Shown here piece by piece: positions 8,142-15,340 of a DNA stretch of 64,000 nucleotides. Origin of the DNA: an uncultured Oscillospiraceae bacterium (GTDB lineage: Bacteria; Bacillota; Clostridia; Oscillospirales; Oscillospiraceae); contig CAKUHB010000003.1 in assembly GCA_934655875.1 (NCBI GenBank), positions 62,001-126,000 on the forward strand, given 5' to 3'. The position numbers and the translations under genes were made by a program. The notes under the pieces were generated by a model. It was not told where the DNA came from. It saw nothing but the letters and a program-made list of their open reading frames with translations, and did no database searches. Each line of letters opens with the position of its first letter. The first letter of the stretch is position 1.

Positions 8142-10165
8142 GACACAAGCTCTATCCGCGCCTTGCCTGGCAGGGCATCACGAAAAACAAGCGGCTGTAT
8201 CTGCCGTTCCTGCTGACCTGCGTCGGCATGGTGATGATGACGTATATCCTGCTCGCGCTGGCGTCCTCGCCGGTTCTCAAGACCTTCCCGGGCGGCGACA
8301 CCATGCCGATGATCCTCGGTCTCGGCAGCTTTACGATGGCGGCGTTTGCGGTCCTGTTCCTGTTTTATACGAACTCGTTCCTCATCCGCCGCAGAAACCG
8401 GGAGTTTGGCCTTTATAACATCCTCGGCATGGGCAAGGGGAATCTGGCCAAGGTGCTCGCATGGGAAGCTGCCATCATGGCGCTCTTCTCCATTGCCGCG
8501 GGTGAAGCGCTGGGCATTCTGCTCAGTAAGCTCTTTGAGCTGGTACTCATCAATATCGTGGGCGGCAGCGTGCAGATGGACTTTACCGTCTCCGTACCGT
8601 CTGTCACGATGACGACGCTTTTGTATCTCGGCATTTTTGCCCTCCTGTTCCTGCGCTCTCTGGTGACGGTCTGCAAGACGAATGCCGCCGCGCTTCTGCG
8701 CAGCGAATCCTACGGCGAAAAGCCGCCGAAGGCAAACTGGGCATTCGGCCTGGCTGGCTTCGTGATCCTCGGCACGGCGTATTATATTGCGGTGACTATC
8801 AAGCAGCCGCTGACGGCGCTGGCCGTGTTCTTCATTGCCGTTCTAATGGTCATTGTAGGGACGTATCTGATCTTCATTTCCGGCTCCGTGCTCCTGTGCC
8901 GTGTGCTGCAAAAAAACAAGCGGTATTATTACCAGAAAAACCACTTTATCTCCGTCTCCTCCATGGCCTACCGCATGAAGCGCAACGGCGCGGGTCTGGC
9001 GTCCGTGTGCATTCTGGCCACGATGGTACTCGTCATGCTCTCGTCGACGACGTGCCTGTATTTCGGCAAGGAGGACGCGCTCCGCACGCGCTATCCGAGC
9101 GATCTTTCCATTGAGCTGCGCTTTACGCAGGACGAGGGCGGCGCAAATGAGGAGAACATCGGGATCGCGCGCGGCATGATCGAATCGGTCATCGCGCAGG
9201 ACAACCTTGACGTGCAGGAGCAGTTTGACACGCGCAGCGCATGGTTCTCCGGTCTTCTCACGGGGGATTCCTTCGAGCGTGCGGATCGCTCCACATTCAT
9301 GGACTATGAGCGTGCGGTCGACATGGTCATCCTGCCGCTGGAGGATTACAACCGCATGACGGGGCAAAGCCTGACGCTGGCGCCGGATGAGGCATACATT
9401 TGCAGCCCGCGCATGACCTACACACAGCCGGATATCCGCATCGGCGAGCTGACCTATCAGATCAAGGGCCAGCAGCCCGATTTCGGCGGCTTTGGCGCGG
9501 ACAGCGCGAACATCACGACGACGATCTATCTGATCGTTCCGGATTTCGACGCTGCCGTCAACGCGCTGCGAACGCAAGACACCCGCTATCCGGTCGTCGT
9601 GAGCTGGCAGTATTCGTTTGATTCCGGCAGTCCGGATGAGACACAGATCGCCTTCATCACCGATATGATCGATACGATCAGCGCAAACAAGGAAGGTCTG
9701 GTCTACGCGTCGTACACGGTGGAGTCCATCGCGTTCAACCGTGAAGATTTCGTCGGCACCTACGGAAGTCTCTTCTTCCTCGCGATCCTGCTGAGCATCG
9801 TCTTCCTTGCCGCGGCAGTCCTGATCCTTTATTATAAGCAGGTTTCCGAGGGCTATGAGGATCAGGCGCGGTTCGAGATCATGCAGCGCGTCGGCATGAC
9901 GAAGACGGACATCCGCAAGTCCATCAACTCCCAGCTCCTGCTGGTCTTCTTCCTGCCGCTGCTGTTCGCGGGGCTGCATCTGGGCTTTGCGTTCCCGTTC
10001 ATCCATAAGATGCTCGTGCTCTTCAACCTCACGAACCTGAAGCTTCTCATCGGCACGACGATCATCACCTTTGCGGTCTACGCGGTCTTCTATACCATCG
10101 TCTACCGCATCACATCCAATTCGTATTATTCCATCGTCGCAGGCGCAAAGGAGGAGACTGCATGA
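8138..10165 (+). CDS. Bce-type ABC transporter permease (FtsX-like)
   Basis: 675 residues with the BceB topology: one N-terminal helix, a group of helices to about residue 270, a large extracytoplasmic domain of roughly 200 residues (about 310-520), and three C-terminal helices typical of the FtsX/MacB permease domain (VGTYGSLFFLAILLSIVFLA and after). Partner of the preceding ATPase. The big external domain between helices VII and VIII is the feature that, in this family, recognises target-bound peptide antibiotics and signals to the intramembrane-sensing kinase. Overlaps the next gene by four bases. Confidence 0.9.
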   Translation: MRHKLYPRLAWQGITKNKRLYLPFLLTCVGMVMMTYILLALASSPVLKTFPGGDTMPMILGLGSFTMAAFAVLFLFYTNSFLIRRRNREFGLYNILGMGKGNLAKVLAWEAAIMALFSIAAGEALGILLSKLFELVLINIVGGSVQMDFTVSVPSVTMTTLLYLGIFALLFLRSLVTVCKTNAAALLRSESYGEKPPKANWAFGLAGFVILGTAYYIAVTIKQPLTALAVFFIAVLMVIVGTYLIFISGSVLLCRVLQKNKRYYYQKNHFISVSSMAYRMKRNGAGLASVCILATMVLVMLSSTTCLYFGKEDALRTRYPSDLSIELRFTQDEGGANEENIGIARGMIESVIAQDNLDVQEQFDTRSAWFSGLLTGDSFERADRSTFMDYERAVDMVILPLEDYNRMTGQSLTLAPDEAYICSPRMTYTQPDIRIGELTYQIKGQQPDFGGFGADSANITTTIYLIVPDFDAAVNALRTQDTRYPVVVSWQYSFDSGSPDETQIAFITDMIDTISANKEGLVYASYTVESIAFNREDFVGTYGSLFFLAILLSIVFLAAAVLILYYKQVSEGYEDQARFEIMQRVGMTKTDIRKSINSQLLLVFFLPLLFAGLHLGFAFPFIHKMLVLFNLTNLKLLIGTTIITFAVYAVFYTIVYRITSNSYYSIVAGAKEETA

Positions 10166-10377
10166 TCCGGCTGCTGCTTCGGCTGGTTCTGGTGCTGCTT
10201 CTGATCGCGGCGCTGCTCATCGGCATGACCTGCTGCGCGGCCAGAGCGGTGTTCGGCAGCTGCGCAGAGGTCGGCGTGCAGCAGACGGTCCGCAATCTCG
10301 AGGACTTTTTCCACTGGCTGCGGGACGTGTGGACGCTTGCACGGGGGAAACTGGAACTATGCACAGTAATACCATGA
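10162..10377 (+). CDS. Small membrane protein in the bce-type operon
   Basis: 71 residues, starting on the ATGA that also ends the permease gene. One strongly hydrophobic N-terminal segment (residues 2-24, RLLLRLVLVLLLIAALLIG) is followed by TCCA and a short amphipathic stretch (NLEDFFHWLRDVWTLARG). It could be a single-pass membrane protein with its tail on either side. I do not recognise the family. Coupled translation with the transporter suggests an accessory or modulatory role; that is inference. Its stop again overlaps the next start. Confidence 0.65.
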   Translation: MIRLLLRLVLVLLLIAALLIGMTCCAARAVFGSCAEVGVQQTVRNLEDFFHWLRDVWTLARGKLELCTVIP

Positions 10378-10529
10378 AAAAAGCGAGATCCGGGCTTTCC
10401 GGCGGGATCTTTTATCTGGGGCTGGCGCTGATCGGCGTGCTGGCGATTCCGGCAGCGGTGCTGCTGGGATTGATCGCAGGTGTGTGGACGCTGACAGACC
10501 GGCTCACGGCACTTCTCAATGCAGGCTGA
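10359..10529 (+). CDS. Second small membrane protein in the bce-type operon
   Basis: A 56-residue reading from the ATG at 10359 (GGGGGAAACTGG upstream) or 51 residues from the ATG at 10374, which makes the same ATGA overlap used throughout this operon. Content: basic N-terminus MKKARSG, then about 35 hydrophobic residues (GGIFYLGLALIGVLAIPAAV and on) that form one long or two short membrane helices, ending LTALLNAG. No family recognised. The stop codon lies inside a strong hairpin. Confidence 0.55.
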   Translation: MHSNTMKKARSGLSGGIFYLGLALIGVLAIPAAVLLGLIAGVWTLTDRLTALLNAG

Positions 10530-10578
10530 CTTTCGTCAGCCTGCATTGAACTGCCCCAAAAGCTGCGGCTTTTGGGGC
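10516..10578 (+). terminator. Two successive strong hairpins ending the bce-type operon
   Basis: First hairpin: 15-bp perfect stem 10516-10530/10535-10549 with TTTC loop. Second: 11-bp perfect stem 10553-10563/10568-10578 with TGCG loop. Neither has a proper T-run directly after it, so termination efficiency is uncertain; they may equally protect the 3' end. Confidence 0.5.
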
Positions 10579-10585
10579 AAATGGG

Positions 10586-10777
10586 CTTGCGCCGGCTGCA
10601 TCGCAAAGTTTTGTGCGCCAAAGGCGCACAAAATTCACGTTTGCCGGCGTAAAGTATTTTTTCCGAGAGCGGGGGCTCCCGGAAAAAATAAATCCACATT
10701 GTTTTGCGCCTGCGGGCGCAAACTCTGCGAGGCTTCGACGCGGAAAATGCAAGAACGCGAAGTCCGCGCTGCATTTT
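10586..10777. repeat. Array of consecutive perfect hairpins in the bce-gltA spacer
   Basis: Stems: 10590-10596/10643-10649 enclosing 10609-10619/10623-10633; 10655-10665/10680-10690 with inner 10667-10670/10675-10678; 10703-10710/10715-10722; 10744-10751/10770-10777. Together with the two hairpins before it, at least six palindromes fill about 260 bp. No coding potential is convincing here. Could be a structured RNA, palindromic repeat remnants or stacked 3' structures. Confidence 0.55.
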
Positions 10778-10882
10778 ATGGTCAAAATAGAATCAGCAAG
10801 AAATTTATCCTGCATTTTCTCGAGTGAAATTGGGCAATATTTTGATAAAATCGAAAATATATGAATAAATCAAAAAATACTC

Positions 10883-10911
10883 TTGCATTTTGAAATTCGG
10901 TTTTGTATAAT
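10883..10911 (+). promoter_or_regulatory. Promoter of citrate synthase gene
   Basis: TTGCAT (10883-10888), 17-bp spacer, TATAAT (10906-10911). Confidence 0.75.
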
Positions 10912-10944
10912 GCAGAAAACAAAACTTGCAGGAGGGCGATCCCC

Positions 10945-12306
10945 ATGGCAGAGCAGAACGAGCTTCTGAGAAACGATATCGCGCAGCTGAGCCAGACGCT
11001 TGCGCAGGATTACGCGATCCCCGCGGAGTATTTTGCCGACCAGAGCATCAAGCGCGGCCTGCGAAACGCGGACGGCACCGGCGTGATCATCGGCGTCAGC
11101 CAGGTCGGCAGCGTTCAGGGCTACTATATGATGGACGGCGAGCGCGTGCCGATGCCCGGCAAGCTCTATTACCGCGGCATCAGCGTCGAGGATATCGTGA
11201 CGGCCCACCGGACGAACGGGACCTTCGGCTATGAAGAGGTGGCCTACCTCCTGCTCCTCGGCCATCTGCCGACGAGGCAGCAGCAGAAGCGCTTCAACGA
11301 CGTCATGGCCCGCGCGCGCAGCATGCCCGCCGCCTTCACCGAGGACATGATCCTCAAGGCGCCCAGCCGCAACATCATGAACCAGCTGGCCCGCAGTGTT
11401 CTGGGCCTGTATTCCTACGACGAGCAGGCGGACGATACGTCCCTGCAAAACGTTCTGCGGCAGTCCATCGGCCTGATCGCCCGTTTCCCGCTGATCGCAG
11501 CCAACGCGCTGGCGGCCAAGCGGCACTATTTTGACGGCACTTCCCTGATCCTCCACAATCCGGAGCCGGAGCTGTCCGTTGCGGAGAATATCCTGCGCAT
11601 GATCCGGCCCGATAAGGCCTATACGCCGGAGGAATCGCACCTGCTCGATCTCATGCTGATCCTGCACGCGGAACACTCCAGCAACAACTCCACCTTTGTC
11701 TGCCGCGCCATGACGTCCTCCGGCACCGATACCTACAGCGCCATCGCCGGTGCGGTCGGCTCGCTCAAAGGCCCGCTGCACGGCGGCGCGAACGCCAAGG
11801 TCATGCAGATGTACCGCGATATCCGCGAAAACGTCGGTCTGACGCCGACGGACGAAGCGCTCGGCGCGTATCTTGACCGCATTCTGGACGGCGAAGCCGG
11901 CGACCGCTCCGGCAAGATCTACGGTCTCGGCCATGCGGTCTATACCATGTCCGATCCGCGCGCGATCGTCATTCAGAAGTACGCGACGGCGCTGGCGCGC
12001 GAAAAGGGCCGCGCCGACGAGCTGGAGCTCATGGAGCGCATCGAGCGGCTCGGCATCCCGAAGATCATGACGCGCAAGCACCAGACGATCCCCATGTGTG
12101 CGAATGTCGACATGTATTCCGGCCTCATCTACAGCATGCTGGATATCCCGGAGGAAATGTACACGCCGCTGTTTGCCACGGCCCGTATCTCCGGCTGGTG
12201 CGCCCACCGGCTCGAGGAGCTTGCCACCGGCAACCGCATCATGCGCCCGGCCTACCGCGCAAGACTCAGACAGATCCCGTATACCCCGCTTGGGGAACGC
12301 GAATAA
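10945..12306 (+). CDS. gltA: Citrate synthase
   Basis: 453 residues from the ATG at 10945, chosen for AGGAGG at 10930-10935; an upstream in-frame ATG (10903) overlaps the -10 box and is unlikely. Condenses oxaloacetate and acetyl-CoA to citrate. Seen: LYYRGISVEDI (small N-terminal motif of citrate synthases), LHAEHSSNNSTF with the substrate-binding His, GPLHGGANAKVMQM, GKIYGLGHAVYTMSDPRA with a catalytic His, and CANVDMYSG with the catalytic Asp. This is the common (si) fold, not the homocitrate-like Re-citrate synthase of some clostridia. Isolated transcription unit; in an anaerobe it most likely feeds glutamate synthesis. Confidence 0.92.
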   Translation: MAEQNELLRNDIAQLSQTLAQDYAIPAEYFADQSIKRGLRNADGTGVIIGVSQVGSVQGYYMMDGERVPMPGKLYYRGISVEDIVTAHRTNGTFGYEEVAYLLLLGHLPTRQQQKRFNDVMARARSMPAAFTEDMILKAPSRNIMNQLARSVLGLYSYDEQADDTSLQNVLRQSIGLIARFPLIAANALAAKRHYFDGTSLILHNPEPELSVAENILRMIRPDKAYTPEESHLLDLMLILHAEHSSNNSTFVCRAMTSSGTDTYSAIAGAVGSLKGPLHGGANAKVMQMYRDIRENVGLTPTDEALGAYLDRILDGEAGDRSGKIYGLGHAVYTMSDPRAIVIQKYATALAREKGRADELELMERIERLGIPKIMTRKHQTIPMCANVDMYSGLIYSMLDIPEEMYTPLFATARISGWCAHRLEELATGNRIMRPAYRARLRQIPYTPLGERE

Positions 12307-12314
12307 AAAATTCA

Positions 12315-12352
12315 GCCGCAGGCCGGATGGCCTGCGGCATTTGCGGTTTTTA
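12315..12352. terminator. Intrinsic terminator between gltA and rlmA
   Basis: 10-bp perfect GC stem 12315-12324/12329-12338 with GGAT loop; T5 at 12347-12351 on + and A6 at 12305-12310 for the minus direction. Confidence 0.75.
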
Positions 12353-12361
12353 CGGGCGGCG

Positions 12362-13180
12362 TCACGCCTTCTGATATAAGATCAGCGCAAATTCCGTCGT
12401 GACGGAAAGAGACGCGAGCCCTGCCAGCTTCTGCTGATCCTTTGCGCCGGTTTTATAATAGTATGGCGTCATGAGAAAGAGGTTCTGCACGTCCTCGTTT
12501 GTGGGCAGCTCAATGGTGCCTCGCAGCTGCCGCGTGGAAACGGGGATAAAGCCCTCGGCAGTCTCATCGACGGGCGGATTTTCATACGGCGTGTCATAAA
12601 CGGCGGCCTTCAGCTCCCACAGATGCCGCTCCATCGGCACCGCGCGCAGCAGCCATCCGCCCGGCGCGAGCACGCGGGCAAATTCCGCCGGCATGAACGG
12701 AGAGAAAATATTGAGGATCAGATCCGTGCTTCCGTCCGCCAGCGGCAGCTTCGCTGTGCTGGCCGCGCAGAAGAACGCTTCCGGCAGCAGCCGGGCCGCA
12801 TGCCGGAGCGCGTCGGTGGAAATGTCGACACCGAGGATCTCGGGCGGGCGGCCCTGCGCGGCAAGCGCGTCATAGACGGCCTTTGTATACGTCCCCTCGC
12901 CGCACCCGGCATCCACGATCCGCAATGGCGTCCGGTCAAGACCCGCGCAGACCTCCGCCACAGCTGAGATGAGCGGAGCATAATACCCGCGCGAAAGAAA
13001 CGCCGTCCGCGCGGCGACCATGCGCTTGTCGTCGCCGTGGCGCTTTCCGGCGGGCGACGGCGGCAGCAGATTGACATAGCCGCTGCGCGCCAGATCGAAG
13101 CAGTGACGGTTTTCGCAGCGGCAGATTTTCTCCTCCCGCCGCAGCGGCGCGCCGCAGACGGGGCAGATCAGCTCAGACAT
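12362..13180 (-). CDS. rlmA: RlmA-family 23S rRNA (guanine-N1)-methyltransferase
   Basis: 272 residues from the ATG at 13180, which has GGAGG 8 nt upstream; the longer open frame to 13384 adds a low-complexity leader overlapping the divergent gene's promoter and is rejected. N-terminal zinc finger CPVCG-CRCENRHCF (residues ~6-30) followed by LARSGYVNLL and a Rossmann SAM-binding domain with VDAGCGEGTY, GVDIS and the FSPFMPAEFARVL motif. Family members methylate G745 (Gram-negative) or G748 (Gram-positive, TlrB, conferring tylosin tolerance) of 23S rRNA hairpin 35; which one applies here cannot be told from sequence alone. Confidence 0.85.
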   Translation of the reverse strand: MSELICPVCGAPLRREEKICRCENRHCFDLARSGYVNLLPPSPAGKRHGDDKRMVAARTAFLSRGYYAPLISAVAEVCAGLDRTPLRIVDAGCGEGTYTKAVYDALAAQGRPPEILGVDISTDALRHAARLLPEAFFCAASTAKLPLADGSTDLILNIFSPFMPAEFARVLAPGGWLLRAVPMERHLWELKAAVYDTPYENPPVDETAEGFIPVSTRQLRGTIELPTNEDVQNLFLMTPYYYKTGAKDQQKLAGLASLSVTTEFALILYQKA

Positions 13181-13271
13181 ACAGGGATCCTCCGGATTTT
13201 TCTGATATTGCCCATTATACCGCGCCAAAGCGGCGCTTGCAAAGAAAAAAAGGAAATGCCTGCAAAACGTG

Positions 13272-13299
13272 TTGAATTTGCGGCCGAATCTGCTATAAT
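13272..13299 (+). promoter_or_regulatory. Promoter of the L,D-transpeptidase gene
   Basis: TTGAAT (13272-13277), 16-bp spacer, TATAAT (13294-13299). Confidence 0.7.
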
Positions 13300-13349
13300 T
13301 TTCGCAGAAGAGACCGCGCCGCACGCGCGGAAGCAAGCGGAGGAAAAGC

Positions 13350-14999
13350 ATGAAAAAGCATCGCGCCCTTTGGGTGGTCATCATTGTAATTCTGGTACTC
13401 GCGGCGGCTGCCGCGGGCGTCTGGTTCTGGCTGCAATCGCGGCTGGACGAAACGCAGCAGGCGCATCAGGCCGTCTATGCCGAATATCAGGCCATGACGG
13501 CAGCCGTGGATCAGGCCACGCTGACCGTGACCGAGGACGGCTCGCCCATCGGAGACTATGACATGCAGACGCTCGGCCTGCGGGACGGGCTCCTTGTCCG
13601 GGTCACCTCGCAGTTTTCCGAGATCGACCGCCTGTCGGATGCGCAGTTTGCCGCTCTGCCGCTGGAGGACCGGCTCGGCTGGGCGAAGCAGGAACTCAAA
13701 CCGACTGCGACCGTTACGCCCGATCTTGGGCAGCTGGATCTTTCCGCCGTACTGGCCGATCTGCAAAGCGTCCGGCGCACCGCGCCGGAGGACGCCTATA
13801 TCGAGCTGGTGGACGGCGTCTATACCGTCCATGACGCAGTTGACGGCGACGAGCTGAATCTGCCCGCCGTGCAGGAGGGCCTACAGAACGCAGCCGCCGG
13901 TCTGGCCGTGACGCCGTCCGGCGCGCAGAATGCGTCGTTCGAGCTGACGTCGGTCGACTGCTACCGCAAACCCGCCGTCACCACCGATTCTCTGACCGAC
14001 ACGCCCGACAGCCTGTTCCGCACGGCGCTGGCGGAGCTGACGGTCAAGGTGGATTTCAACAAGGACTCCGAATTTCTGCCGCACGGCGAGGAGACGCTCA
14101 CCAGCCATGACCTCGCTTCCATCCTCGATCTGGACGCCGGCGGCACAGTCACGGTCGACGAAAAAGTGCTGGCCGAGACGATCTCGAAGTGGGCGACCAA
14201 ATATAATCAGTATGATGCACCGTTCATCTTTGACTCCTGGGTCAAGGGCCTGACGCAGATCGACTTTGTGACCTGTGACTATCTCATCGACGCCCAGAGC
14301 GTCATGGCGCAGATCCGCGCGCAGCTTTTGACCATGGAATCCGGCGAGGTGGACGCCGACGCGGCCTGCTATGACAAGAACGGCAAGCCGTTCTCCCTCG
14401 GCGAGAGCTATGTGGAGGTCGACTTTGACAATCAGCAGATGACGTACATCAAGGACGGCCGCCTGATCGTCAATACGAATATCGTCTCCGGCGCGCTCAA
14501 CGGCCACCAGACGCCGACGGGCCTGTACGAAGCGCATGGCAAGGAGCATGACGTCTGGCTCAAGGGCGACGATTATCTCGTCTTCGTCAAATACTGGGTC
14601 AGCGTGGTCGGCGACCTCATCGGTCTGCACGACGCGTCGTGGCGCGACAACTTCGGCGCAAGCTTCTATGTCTACGGCGGCTCGCACGGCTGCGTCAATA
14701 CGCCGGAGCAGGCTATGGCCCTGATCTGGAACCTGATCGAGGACGGCACGCCCGTTCTCATGCACGGCCAGAACAAATGGTATGAGCCGGCCAACGGCAA
14801 CCCCTATGAGACCAAGAACCCCGTGCGCGGCACGACGTCCGACGTCAAGGTCGAGCCGGGCACGCTGGTGCTGACGCCCGGCAGCAGCCGCATTGAGATC
14901 CACGCGGACGACGTCGTCGCCCCGAAGATCGAGACCGACACAGAGACCGACACGGACGCCGCGGACGCAAGCGCCGCCAACCCGAAGCCCGTGAGCTGA
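13350..14999 (+). CDS. Membrane-anchored L,D-transpeptidase (YkuD family)
   Basis: 549 residues. One N-terminal membrane anchor (residues 7-28), about 300 residues with a duplicated putative peptidoglycan-binding module (PG_binding_4-like), then a YkuD domain (about 355-480) carrying the catalytic HGCVN (in GGSHGCVNTPEQA) and the upstream TPTG and GLHD motifs. Such enzymes make 3-3 crosslinks in peptidoglycan or attach wall proteins, using Cys as nucleophile, outside the membrane. A charged Asp/Thr-rich tail (TDTETDTDAADAS) ends the protein. GGAGGAAAAGC precedes the start. Monocistronic. Confidence 0.88.
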   Translation: MKKHRALWVVIIVILVLAAAAAGVWFWLQSRLDETQQAHQAVYAEYQAMTAAVDQATLTVTEDGSPIGDYDMQTLGLRDGLLVRVTSQFSEIDRLSDAQFAALPLEDRLGWAKQELKPTATVTPDLGQLDLSAVLADLQSVRRTAPEDAYIELVDGVYTVHDAVDGDELNLPAVQEGLQNAAAGLAVTPSGAQNASFELTSVDCYRKPAVTTDSLTDTPDSLFRTALAELTVKVDFNKDSEFLPHGEETLTSHDLASILDLDAGGTVTVDEKVLAETISKWATKYNQYDAPFIFDSWVKGLTQIDFVTCDYLIDAQSVMAQIRAQLLTMESGEVDADAACYDKNGKPFSLGESYVEVDFDNQQMTYIKDGRLIVNTNIVSGALNGHQTPTGLYEAHGKEHDVWLKGDDYLVFVKYWVSVVGDLIGLHDASWRDNFGASFYVYGGSHGCVNTPEQAMALIWNLIEDGTPVLMHGQNKWYEPANGNPYETKNPVRGTTSDVKVEPGTLVLTPGSSRIEIHADDVVAPKIETDTETDTDAADASAANPKPVS

Positions 15000-15015
15000 A
15001 ACCCGCATGTTACAG

Positions 15016-15050
15016 ACATCCGCAGAGCTGGTTCCCTGCGGATGTTTGTC
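15016..15050 (+). terminator. Terminator-like hairpin after the L,D-transpeptidase gene
   Basis: 10-bp perfect stem 15016-15025/15036-15045, loop of ten, followed by TTGTC only; moderate strength. Confidence 0.55.
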
Positions 15051-15104
15051 TATATTCGGGAGTTTTCGCATGCGTCCGCGGCATGCGGACACGCAGAAGA
15101 AAAG

Positions 15105-15135
15105 CCCACCGCAGAAGGACGTCTTCTGCGGTGGG
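15105..15135. repeat. Strong isolated hairpin in the 15.0-15.34 kb spacer
   Basis: 13-bp perfect stem 15105-15117/15123-15135, preceded by AGAAGAAAAG so that it resembles a minus-strand terminator although no minus-strand gene is nearby. The rest of this 340-bp spacer holds only the previous terminator and the next promoter. Confidence 0.5.
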
Positions 15136-15260
15136 TACAGGCCTACTATAGCATAGCGGGCCGGACGATGCAAGGAAAACTTTCAAAGCCGGGAACAATT
15201 TCAGAGCCTTCCACAACGAACCGGGTTTTTCCTGATTTTATCTTCGTAAAAGTTTTATTC

Positions 15261-15289
15261 TTGACGTAAAGCACGTGCAGCGGTACAAT
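15261..15289 (+). promoter_or_regulatory. Promoter of glutamine synthetase III gene
   Basis: TTGACG (15261-15266), 17-bp spacer, TACAAT (15284-15289). Confidence 0.75.
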
Positions 15290-15340
15290 CGATGCATATT
15301 TTTTGTTTCAGATCAGACTGAAAAGAGGAGGACGCCAAAC

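Noticed and set aside
13181..13384. N-terminal extension of the RlmA-like gene
   Set aside because: Overlaps the divergent transpeptidase promoter and start; the internal ATG at 13180 has a perfect GGAGG and begins the conserved zinc finger.
15016..15135. T-box or other riboswitch upstream of glnN
   Set aside because: No T-box motif or known aptamer core; the hairpins lie upstream of the glnN promoter (15261-15289) and so are not in its transcript.
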